A stretch of DNA of 14,655 nucleotides from CAZLCK01 sp964558235. GTDB taxonomy: Bacteria; Actinomycetota; Coriobacteriia; Coriobacteriales; CADBOM01. The position numbers and the translations under genes are program-made. The notes beneath the pieces were generated by a model. That model was not told where the DNA came from and searched no databases. It was given only the letters and a program-made list of their open reading frames with translations. The stretch is taken from assembly GCA_964558235.1 (NCBI GenBank), contig CAZLCK010000040.1:1-14655 (forward strand). The letters are read 5' to 3'. Shown piece after piece: positions 1-5,131 of the stretch (position 1 is its first letter; every line of letters starts with the position of its first letter).

Positions 1-57
<57 letters not shown>

Positions 58-64
58 AAATTGT

Positions 65-90
65 GCGCCTTTTCCGGGCGCTGTTTGTTG
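65..90 (+). terminator. short GC hairpin with T-rich tail between tRNAs
   Basis: GCGCC (65-69) pairs with GGCGC (77-81) around a 7-base loop, and the T-rich stretch TGTTTGTTG follows. The stem has only five base pairs, so this could be a weak terminator or simply a structured spacer in a tRNA precursor. Nothing else is seen between the two tRNA genes. Confidence 0.3.
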
Positions 91-120
91 TAATGGGATT
101 ATTTATCCTATGAAGATTTG

Positions 121-201
<81 letters not shown>

Positions 202-242
202 TTGATGCCAATGTCTCTTTAAAATGGGACTTGCATATATAA

Positions 243-268
243 GAGAGGAGCCATCCTTGATGGGCTCC
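243..268 (+). promoter_or_regulatory. hairpin that holds a Shine-Dalgarno sequence in the tuf leader
   Basis: GGAGCC (247-252) pairs with GGCTCC (263-268) around a 10-base loop. The stem contains the GGAG of a ribosome binding site (GAGAGGAG, 243-250), and the loop contains most of the ATG at 260-262 that begins a 25-codon ORF. A second small hairpin, TATCTT/AAGATA (292-297 with 304-309), follows. The structure is visible in the sequence; a role in controlling tuf is inference. Confidence 0.4.
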
Positions 269-337
269 GCACTGTGGGCAAAGATCTTCTCTATCTTCCA
301 TATAAGATATAAGACGAAATTTTGCTACAGAGCATAG
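260..337 (+). CDS. possible 25-residue leader peptide before tuf
   Basis: This short ORF starts with ATG, nine bases after the good ribosome binding site AGGAG (246-250), and stops at TAG 335-337, 31 bases before tuf. The product would begin MGSALWAKIF and is basic and aromatic, with one cysteine near the end. I recognise no family. It may be a leader peptide, a small protein or chance. The ribosome binding site lies inside a hairpin, so translation could be conditional. Confidence 0.25.
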   Translation: MGSALWAKIFSIFHIRYKTKFCYRA

Positions 338-368
338 ACGAGTTAATTACTCTTAAAGGAGGAGCCTT

Positions 369-1571
369 ATGGCCAAAGAACATTTTGAACGTACTAAGCC
401 TCATGTTAACATCGGTACCATTGGTCACGTTGACCATGGTAAGACTACTCTTACAGCAGCCATCTCTAAGACCCTTTCGGAAAATGATGGCTCTCACGGA
501 TCTGCTCGAGCAGACTTCACCGCCTTTGATGACATCGACAAGGCACCAGAAGAGCGCGAGCGTGGTATTACGATTTCCATCGCTCACATTGAGTATGAGA
601 CAGATTCTCGCCACTATGCACATGTTGACTGCCCAGGACATGCTGACTACATCAAGAACATGATCACTGGTGCTGCACAGATGGATGGCGCAATCCTGGT
701 TATTGCTGCAACTGATGGTCCTATGGCTCAAACACGTGAGCACATTCTTCTTGCTCGCCAGGTTGGCGTTCCATATATCGTCGTCTTCTTGAATAAGTGC
801 GATATGGTTGACGATGATGAGCTTATCGAGCTCGTTGAGATGGAGACTCGTGAGCTTCTCACCGAGTATGATTTCCCAGGAGATGATACCCCGATTATCC
901 GCGGTTCTGCCTTGAAGGCTCTCGAGGGCGATAAAGAGTGGCAGGACAAGATCTGGGAGCTTATGGATGCAGTCGATTCTTACATCCCACTACCAGATCG
1001 TGAGATCGACAAGCCATTCTTGATGGCAATCGAGGATATCTTCACCATTACCGGACGTGGTACTGTTGCCACTGGCCGTGTTGAGCGTGGAATCATCCAT
1101 ATGAACGACGAGGTCGAGATCGTAGGAATTAAAGAGACCACCAAGACAGTCTGCACCGGTGTTGAGATGTTCCGTAAGATCTTGGATGAGGCACAAGCTG
1201 GAGACAATATTGGTGCTCTTCTACGTGGTGTCAAGCGTGAGGATATCGTCCGTGGACAGGTTCTTTGCAAGCCAGGTTCGATCACCCCTCATCAAAAGTT
1301 CAAGGGACAAGTTTACGTCCTTACCAAGGAAGAGGGCGGACGTCACACTCCATTTTTCGATGGTTATCGTCCACAGTTCTACTTCCGCACCACTGACGTT
1401 ACTGGTGTTGTCCATCTCCCAGAGGGCACTGAGATGGTTATGCCTGGTGACAATGTTGAGATCACTGGTGAGCTCATCGTGCCTATTGCTATGGAGCAGG
1501 GTCTTCGCTTCGCTATCCGTGAGGGTGGACGCACTGTTGGATCTGGTCGTGTTACCGAGATCATTAGCTAA
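369..1571 (+). CDS. tuf: translation elongation factor Tu (EF-Tu)
   Basis: EF-Tu is the GTPase that carries aminoacyl-tRNA to the ribosomal A site. At 400 residues it is slightly longer than usual (about 393-397), because of a few extra residues in the switch I region near residues 38-50. All GTPase motifs are present: GHVDHGKT at 19-26, the switch I RGITI at 65-69, DCPGH at 87-91 with the catalytic-type His 91, NKCD at 142-145 and SAL at 180-182. Domains 2 and 3 follow in full and the protein ends TEIIS. The ATG is set by AAGGAGG at 356-362, six bases before it. Usually tuf lies with rpsL, rpsG and fusA. Here it follows tRNA-Thr and tRNA-Met and precedes rpmG, trnW and secE, an arrangement resembling the tufB locus of enterobacteria. 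Whether a second tuf exists cannot be seen. Confidence 0.98.
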   Translation: MAKEHFERTKPHVNIGTIGHVDHGKTTLTAAISKTLSENDGSHGSARADFTAFDDIDKAPEERERGITISIAHIEYETDSRHYAHVDCPGHADYIKNMITGAAQMDGAILVIAATDGPMAQTREHILLARQVGVPYIVVFLNKCDMVDDDELIELVEMETRELLTEYDFPGDDTPIIRGSALKALEGDKEWQDKIWELMDAVDSYIPLPDREIDKPFLMAIEDIFTITGRGTVATGRVERGIIHMNDEVEIVGIKETTKTVCTGVEMFRKILDEAQAGDNIGALLRGVKREDIVRGQVLCKPGSITPHQKFKGQVYVLTKEEGGRHTPFFDGYRPQFYFRTTDVTGVVHLPEGTEMVMPGDNVEITGELIVPIAMEQGLRFAIREGGRTVGSGRVTEIIS

Positions 1572-1603
1572 TTTTGCTAGTTAGTTTTAACTTTTAGCTT
1601 TTA

Positions 1604-1655
1604 AAACATCACAAGGGTTCGGTATTTAAACTGCCGAACCCTTTAAATGATGTTT
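1604..1655 (+). terminator. nested hairpin after tuf, probable terminator
   Basis: The inner stem AAGGGTTCGG (1613-1622) pairs perfectly over 10 bp with CCGAACCCTT (1634-1643), loop 11 bases. An outer stem, AAACATCA (1604-1611) with TGATGTTT (1648-1655), adds 8 bp. No long T run follows on the + strand, so this is not a textbook intrinsic terminator. It may slow polymerase, stabilise the tuf mRNA 3' end, or be bidirectional. Confidence 0.55.
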
Positions 1656-1744
1656 CAACCAAGGTTAAAAGTAAGCGCTGTTTTATTATGTGGGCTTCAA
1701 TCTCCTATTCAAGGCGCATATGGGCGCACTTGCAGGATAGGTGA

Positions 1745-1774
1745 TTGACGTTTACATATGGCAAATGGTATTTT
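1745..1774 (+). promoter_or_regulatory. sigma-70-type promoter candidate before rpmG
   Basis: TTGACG (1745-1750) serves as the -35 element. After an 18-base spacer comes TATTTT (1769-1774), preceded by TGG, an extended -10 motif. It lies about 50 bases ahead of the rpmG start, just after the post-tuf hairpin, so it could start the rpmG-trnW-secE-nusG transcript. A small GCGCT/AGCGC stem (1780-1784 with 1793-1797) lies in the resulting leader. Confidence 0.5.
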
Positions 1775-1825
1775 CTTTCGCGCTGGTCGTTTAGCGCTGG
1801 CATAAAAATGTAGGAGGAAAACAAT

Positions 1826-1975
1826 ATGCGTACATTGGTCACCTTGGCATGCAGTGAATGCAAGCGCCGCAATTACACGACCAAGAAAAATAAGCAGAAT
1901 AACCCTGACCGTATTGAGTTTAAGAAGTATTGCAAGTGGTGCGGTCATCACACTTCCCATAAGGAGACAAGGTAG
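1826..1975 (+). CDS. rpmG: 50S ribosomal protein L33
   Basis: This 49-residue protein is the small L33 of the large subunit, which sits near the E site. It begins MRTLVTLACSECKRRNY and has the two cysteine pairs C9-C12 and C36-C39 of the zinc-binding form. It is basic throughout and ends HKETR; the length is usual for L33. The ATG is eight bases after a perfect AGGAGG at 1812-1817. Only 10 bases separate its stop from tRNA-Trp, so the two probably share a transcript. The order rpmG, trnW, secE, nusG is common in actinobacteria. Keeping the zinc form suggests it is the housekeeping copy; cysteine-free paralogues, where they exist, are induced when zinc is scarce. Confidence 0.96.
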   Translation: MRTLVTLACSECKRRNYTTKKNKQNNPDRIEFKKYCKWCGHHTSHKETR

Positions 1976-1985
1976 TAGTTGATAC

Positions 1986-2062
1986 AGGCCAGTAGCTCCA
2001 ATTGGTAGAGCGGCGGTCTCCAAAACCGTTTGTTGGGGGTTCGAGTCCCTCCTGGCCTGCCA
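1986..2062 (+). tRNA. tRNA-Trp (CCA)
   Basis: This is a complete tRNA gene with encoded CCA at 2060-2062. The acceptor AGGCCAG (1986-1992) pairs with CTGGCCT (2052-2058), and G73 is the discriminator expected for tryptophan. The anticodon loop CTCCAAA (2018-2024) gives anticodon CCA at 2020-2022. It is embedded between rpmG and secE, so tRNA processing would cut the transcript and release secE as a separate mRNA. Confidence 0.96.
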
Positions 2063-2131
2063 TCTTTTTAATTAGTCTCCATGTAAGTGAGAGTTTTATT
2101 TGTTTGAGTTACTACGGATGGAATTAAGTTA

Positions 2132-2671
2132 ATGGCAAAAAAGACACGCGCAGAGCGCAAAAAGCTCAAGCAACGTGCACAGGGCACTTCTAGCGCTAAT
2201 CTAGAGGCCTCCTCACAACACGAGGAGGCATCTGTTGTTTCCGAGGAAGGCAATTCTGAATCATCCGAAGGAAGCAAGGTAGAAAACGAAGAGGTTATGC
2301 CTTCTGATGAAAAAGGGGATGACAAGTCTTCTACTGTTGAGGCTGAAAAACCTTCCAAAGAAAAGGCTAAACAATCTGATGCAGATGCTGCAAAGCGTAG
2401 GAAGAAGGCTGAGAAAGCTCGTAAAAAGGCTGCAAAGGCTGAAGCTAAGAAGAATAAGCCAAGAAGAGGCCCGAAGTTCATTTGGACTTTTATCAACTAT
2501 TTGCGTGGCGTTCGTACTGAGCTAAAGAGAGTTGTTTGGCCAACAAAGCGTGAAGTTGGCAAAATGACAGTTATCGTTTTGTTAGCTTTGGTATTCTTTG
2601 GCGTAATCATCTATGTTGTTGATGCCGTAGTTACTCCTCTCCTTTATTTGTTCTCAGGAATAGGAGGCTAA
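2132..2671 (+). CDS. secE: preprotein translocase subunit SecE, long N-terminal extension
   Basis: SecE is the small essential membrane subunit of the SecYEG channel, where it clamps SecY. The conserved part is at the C-terminus: an amphipathic helix around residues 116-142, containing RGVRTELKRVVWPTKRE, then one membrane segment at about 145-172. The protein is 179 residues, against about 60-130 for most single-span SecE. The extra part is a charged N-terminal region: residues 1-15 basic, 25-75 acidic and Ser-rich, and 76-115 a Lys/Ala/Glu-rich helical stretch. Long charged extensions occur in actinobacterial SecE. The ribosome binding site (near GGATGGAA, 2116-2123) is weak. The start is supported by frame, the basic MAKKTRAERKK opening and the position after tRNA-Trp. 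The gene ends three bases before nusG. Confidence 0.95.
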   Translation: MAKKTRAERKKLKQRAQGTSSANLEASSQHEEASVVSEEGNSESSEGSKVENEEVMPSDEKGDDKSSTVEAEKPSKEKAKQSDADAAKRRKKAEKARKKAAKAEAKKNKPRRGPKFIWTFINYLRGVRTELKRVVWPTKREVGKMTVIVLLALVFFGVIIYVVDAVVTPLLYLFSGIGG

Positions 2672-2674
2672 TTT

Positions 2675-3205
2675 ATGGGCAAGAGATGGTATGTCTTACA
2701 CACTTATTCCGGATACGAGAAAAAGGTTAAGGATAATCTAACGCATCGCATTGAGTCGATGGAGATGCAAGATCAAATTGCTGATATCCAAATCCCTACA
2801 GAAGAGGTTACGGAGATCAAAGAGGGCGGACGTAGAATTACCTCTGAAAAGAAGATCTTCCCTGGCTATGTTCTGATTAGAATGGATCTTGATGATAAGG
2901 TCTGGAGTGTTGTTAGAAACACCCCAGGTGTTACCGGCTTTGTTGGCGCTCAAGGAAAACCAACGCCACTTACTCGTGCTGAGTATCAAAAGATCATGGG
3001 TCGCTCAAGCCGTGATATTCCACGTAAGACAAGTACGGATATTACAGTCGGAGAAGCGGTTAAGGTTGTCTCTGGACCATTGGCTGAGTTTGATGGAATT
3101 GTTAGTGAGGTTTTGCCAGAGGCTGGTAAGGTCAAGGTTATGGTCTCGATCTTTGGTCGTGGAACTCCGGTTGAGTTGACATTTGACCAGGTTGCTAAGG
3201 TTTAA
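2675..3205 (+). CDS. nusG: transcription elongation and termination factor NusG
   Basis: NusG binds the beta-prime clamp helices of RNA polymerase, suppresses or promotes pausing, and links polymerase to the ribosome or to Rho. The 176-residue protein has an N-terminal NGN domain (about 1-105, beginning MGKRWYVLHTYSGYE, with FPGYVLIRM near residues 63-71) and a C-terminal KOW domain starting near residue 125 (VVSGPLAEFDGIVSEV). It lacks the long acidic N-terminal extension seen in many high-GC actinobacteria and is close in size to E. coli NusG. The ATG is set by TAGGAGG (2661-2667) inside the end of secE. The secE-nusG gap is three bases, so the two are cotranscribed and probably translationally coupled. 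Confidence 0.98.
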   Translation: MGKRWYVLHTYSGYEKKVKDNLTHRIESMEMQDQIADIQIPTEEVTEIKEGGRRITSEKKIFPGYVLIRMDLDDKVWSVVRNTPGVTGFVGAQGKPTPLTRAEYQKIMGRSSRDIPRKTSTDITVGEAVKVVSGPLAEFDGIVSEVLPEAGKVKVMVSIFGRGTPVELTFDQVAKV

Positions 3206-3369
3206 TCGATTTTTCTACATTCACAAATTGCTTAGGAGAGTAAGTTGAATCGCAATCCTAAGAGCTTCTCTTTTTGTGGATGTTTTCGAAAGTGCGATTC
3301 GGAAGTATTTTGAATCCTAGTTTTGAGCTTAAAAACTGAGCTCAAGATATGAAAGGGTGGTTTACAGAG
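3206..3369 (+). promoter_or_regulatory. structured leader before rplK (possible ribosomal-protein regulatory RNA)
   Basis: This 164-base stretch between nusG and rplK contains several complementary segments. ACATTCACAAA (3217-3227) pairs with TTTGTGGATGT (3273-3283) over 11 bp with one wobble, enclosing CTTAGGA (3231-3237) with TCCTAAG (3256-3262). GAATCGCA (3247-3254) is also perfectly complementary to TGCGATTC (3293-3300), which would form either a competing structure or a pseudoknot. Last, TTGAGCT (3323-3329) pairs with AGCTCAA (3339-3345) just before the rplK ribosome binding site. In many bacteria L1 represses the rplK-rplA mRNA through a mimic of its 23S rRNA site. Whether this leader is such a site is inference. 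Confidence 0.55.
3245..3313 (+). CDS. possible 22-residue cysteine-rich leader ORF before rplK
   Basis: This ORF of 22 codons plus a TGA stop (3311-3313) begins with TTG, six bases after AGGAG (3234-3238). The product would contain CGCFRKC, three cysteines within seven residues, and is rich in Phe and Lys/Arg. The ribosome binding site lies in the CTTAGGA/TCCTAAG stem of the rplK leader, and the codons overlap the other paired segments, so translation and folding would compete. I recognise no family. The TTG start and short length make chance a real possibility. Confidence 0.22.
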   Translation: MNRNPKSFSFCGCFRKCDSEVF

Positions 3370-3864
3370 ATGGCAGCAAAGGCAGTAGCAGGTTTTATTA
3401 AGCTACAGATCGAGGGCGGAAATGCTACTCCTGCACCTCCAGTAGGACCAGCACTAGGTGCTCAGGGTGTTAACATCATGCAATTTTGCCAAGCCTTCAA
3501 TGCAGAGACTCAAGATAGGCAGGGTACAGTTATTCCTGTTGAGATCACCGTTTATGAAGACAAGACTTTTTCATTTGTCTGCAAGACTCCTCCGGCTGCA
3601 TTTCTTATCAAGCAAGCTCTAGGTCTTGAGAGTGCTTCTGGTGAGCCACATATCAACAAGGTTGGTGAGCTTACTAAAGAACAGCTTCGTGAGATCGCAG
3701 AGATCAAATTTCCAGATCTAAATGCCAATACGATTGAGGCAGCTGAAAAGATTATCATGGGCACTGCAAGGTCGATGGGAATCCGTGTTGAGGGCGTAGC
3801 TGATACTGGATCTTATGTTACTCGTAAAGGTAATAAGCCTATTGCAATTCAGACAAACTACTAA
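3370..3864 (+). CDS. rplK: 50S ribosomal protein L11, with C-terminal extension
   Basis: L11 binds the GTPase-associated region of 23S rRNA and is needed for factor binding and for RelA-type sensing of uncharged tRNA. The N-terminal domain begins MAAKAVAGFIKLQI and holds the proline-rich thiostrepton-site loop PAPPVGPALG (residues 21-30). The rRNA-binding C-terminal domain follows and reaches its usual end at SMGIRVEG (residue 142). A further 22 residues (143-164, ending IAIQTNY) are extra, since L11 is normally about 141-144 residues. The ATG at 3370 is chosen because the family sequence starts there and GAAAGGGTGG (3351-3360) lies nine bases upstream. An in-frame ATG at 3349 would add seven residues and overlap that ribosome binding site. 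A 171-base gap separates it from rplA. Confidence 0.97.
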   Translation: MAAKAVAGFIKLQIEGGNATPAPPVGPALGAQGVNIMQFCQAFNAETQDRQGTVIPVEITVYEDKTFSFVCKTPPAAFLIKQALGLESASGEPHINKVGELTKEQLREIAEIKFPDLNANTIEAAEKIIMGTARSMGIRVEGVADTGSYVTRKGNKPIAIQTNY

Positions 3865-3953
3865 GCTGCAAGCTCGTAGTTAGATATTTTGTTCAAGTCG
3901 GGCATAACTTTTTGAGTGAATTGGTAAAAGCTTAAAAGAATAAGTTTCGGATA

Positions 3954-3981
3954 TAGCGCTGCTAACAATATGGCAGCGTTA
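3954..3981 (+). promoter_or_regulatory. hairpin upstream of rplA
   Basis: TAGCGCTGC (3954-3962) pairs with GCAGCGTTA (3973-3981) over nine pairs with one G-T wobble, loop 10 bases. It lies about 55 bases before the rplA start, in the rplK-rplA spacer (3865-4035), which otherwise holds nothing I recognise. It may be a processing or mRNA-stability element. Confidence 0.4.
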
Positions 3982-4035
3982 GATAAAAGTGGAAGAGCTG
4001 GTATGGCTCGCATTTACACCACAAAGGAGATAAAC

Positions 4036-4734
4036 ATGCCAAAGGTTGCAAAAAAACATCGCAATGCACTAGCTAAGCTAGAGCCAGGCAAGCTCTATAG
4101 TCCAAATGAGGCTGTCAAGCTTGTCAAAGAGCTAAAGTATGCAAAGTTTGATGAGACTGTAGAGATTCACATTCGTCTTGGAATCGACACAAGAAAAGCA
4201 GACCAACAACTTAGAGGATCTATCTCTTTACCAAATGGAACTGGTAAAGATGTTAGGGTTGCAGTCTTTGCCGAGGGTGATAAAGCACGTGAAGCACAAG
4301 CTGCTGGTGCAGACATTGTTGGAAGTGACGATTTAATCCAGGATATTCAAGGTGGTATGCTCGATTTTGACGCAGCAGTTTCAACTCCAGATATGATGTC
4401 AAAAGTTGGACGCCTAGGAAAGATTCTTGGCCCTCATGGACTCATGCCAAATCCAAAGCTTGGAACTGTTACCAACGATGTTGAAAAAATCGTAAAGGAA
4501 TTGAAGGCTGGACGTGTTGAGTATCGTGCTGATAGGTTTGGAATCATTCATGTTCCAATTGGAAAGACCTCTTTTGAGGACAGGGCTATTCTCGAGAACT
4601 ATCAGACTTTAATCTCTGAGATCATGAGAGTTCGTCCAGCATCTGCTAAGGGTCGTTATGTGAAGTCTGTTACTCTCGCTTCAACAATGGGTCCTGGTGT
4701 CCATGTGGATAACTCAATTTCTGTAGAACTCTAA
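4036..4734 (+). CDS. rplA: 50S ribosomal protein L1
   Basis: L1 forms the mobile stalk at the ribosomal E site and, in many bacteria, also binds its own mRNA to repress rplK-rplA. The 232-residue protein has the usual length. It starts MPKVAKKHRNALAKL and carries the L1 signature VGRLGKILGPHGLMPNPKLG in the middle, which defines the family, before the second half of domain I at the C-terminus. The ATG at 4036 is preceded by AAAGGAGA (4023-4030) at good spacing. An in-frame ATG at 3970 would add 22 unrelated residues with no ribosome binding site and is rejected. The next gene, rplJ, is nearly 400 bases downstream behind its own leader. Confidence 0.98.
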   Translation: MPKVAKKHRNALAKLEPGKLYSPNEAVKLVKELKYAKFDETVEIHIRLGIDTRKADQQLRGSISLPNGTGKDVRVAVFAEGDKAREAQAAGADIVGSDDLIQDIQGGMLDFDAAVSTPDMMSKVGRLGKILGPHGLMPNPKLGTVTNDVEKIVKELKAGRVEYRADRFGIIHVPIGKTSFEDRAILENYQTLISEIMRVRPASAKGRYVKSVTLASTMGPGVHVDNSISVEL

Positions 4735-4812
4735 TGAACTCTAATTGAATGTTATTTTGCTAGCGAATATACCTGCTTTGTAAAATTTATTGTCCGTTTA
4801 GCAAATTACTGT

Positions 4813-4853
4813 AAGTGTCAGCATTGACTGATACTTCGTAAAAATGACAAATT
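4813..4853 (+). promoter_or_regulatory. promoter candidate with overlapping inverted repeat before the L10 leader
   Basis: AAGTGTCAG (4813-4821) and CTGATACTT (4828-4836) form an inverted repeat with one mismatch to perfect symmetry. It overlaps TTGACT (4824-4829), a good -35 element. The matching -10 is weak: ACAAAT at 4847-4852 (17-base spacer) or CAAATT one base on, preceded by TGA. A start near 4860 would suit the L10 leader just downstream. The repeat could be an operator or an RNA hairpin. No T run follows it, so it is not an obvious rplA terminator. Confidence 0.3.
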
Positions 4854-4894
4854 AATAAAGGTTGTTTTACAACTAATGAATTGTTGAAATAACT

Positions 4895-4980
4895 TCTTAA
4901 AGCTAAGTAGCTGCCCTAGACAGTCGGTGCTCGAAATGAGTTTAAATGGAATTTTTCCAGCCTGCCGAGGTGGTCGATAG
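4895..4980 (+). ncRNA. ribosomal protein L10 leader (cis-regulatory RNA)
   Basis: The segment has the conserved pieces of the bacterial L10 leader: GCTGCCCTAGACAGTCGGTG (4910-4929), a short hairpin arm, and CCTGCCGAGGTGG (4961-4973), which closes the structure. In this family the L10-L12 complex binds a kink-turn-containing fold in the mRNA that mimics its 23S rRNA site and represses rplJL when in excess. The position 160-230 bases before rplJ and the attenuator immediately downstream fit this. I recognise the motif from memory and have not scored it against a covariance model. Confidence 0.8.
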
Positions 4981-5016
4981 TTTATAGGACTTTTGATCTG
5001 TTCTCTAAAACTTCTT

Positions 5017-5055
5017 CGACTCTTCCTGTTTGGCAGTGAAGGGTCGTATTTTTTT
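5017..5055 (+). terminator. Rho-independent attenuator in the rplJ leader
   Basis: CGACTCTTC (5017-5025) pairs with GAAGGGTCG (5038-5046) over nine pairs with one wobble. CTG/CAG (5026-5028 with 5034-5036) extends the stem inward past one bulged base. The run TATTTTTTT (5047-5055) follows directly. Its place between the L10 leader and the rplJ ribosome binding site marks it as a transcription attenuator, which L10 binding upstream could favour or prevent. Confidence 0.78.
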
Positions 5056-5058
5056 ACG

Positions 5059-5120
5059 CTCTCTTCAACGTTACGGGCTTTAAGTGGTTTAAAACGAAGA
5101 CGTTGAAGTGAGAGGAGGTG
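5059..5120 (+). promoter_or_regulatory. hairpin touching the rplJ ribosome binding site
   Basis: CTCTC plus TTCAACGT (5059-5071) pairs with ACGTTGAA plus GAGAG (5100-5107 and 5110-5114), giving 13 pairs with a two-base bulge. The 3' arm covers the first two bases of the ribosome binding site AGGAGGTG (5113-5120). This site is a long match to 16S rRNA but lies rather far (11 bases) from the ATG at 5132. The hairpin forms only in transcripts that pass the attenuator, so it could add a translational layer of control. Confidence 0.5.
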
Positions 5121-5131
5121 CAAACTAAAAG

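Noticed and set aside
291..743. 150-codon ORF on the - strand opposite the start of tuf
   Set aside because: It is antisense to the conserved EF-Tu coding sequence, has no ribosome binding site that I can see, and its composition mirrors the tuf codons.
2118..2132. Four-codon ORF whose TAA overlaps the secE ATG
   Set aside because: It has no ribosome binding site and is too short to distinguish from chance.
2068..2496. 142-codon ORF on the - strand over tRNA-Trp end and secE
   Set aside because: It is a reverse shadow of the Lys/Glu-rich secE extension, which yields Phe/Ser-rich translation. No start signal or family resemblance.
3349..3369. Upstream in-frame ATG for rplK adding seven residues
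   Set aside because: It would overlap the ribosome binding site GAAAGGGTGG that serves the ATG at 3370, and the added residues are not part of L11.
3970..4035. N-terminal extension of rplA from an upstream in-frame ATG
   Set aside because: The ATG sits in the loop of a hairpin without a ribosome binding site. The L1 family starts at MPKVAKK, and AAAGGAGA stands directly before 4036.
4936..4980. 14-codon ORF (ATG to TAG) inside the L10 leader
   Set aside because: No ribosome binding site precedes it, and the sequence is explained by the conserved RNA motif.
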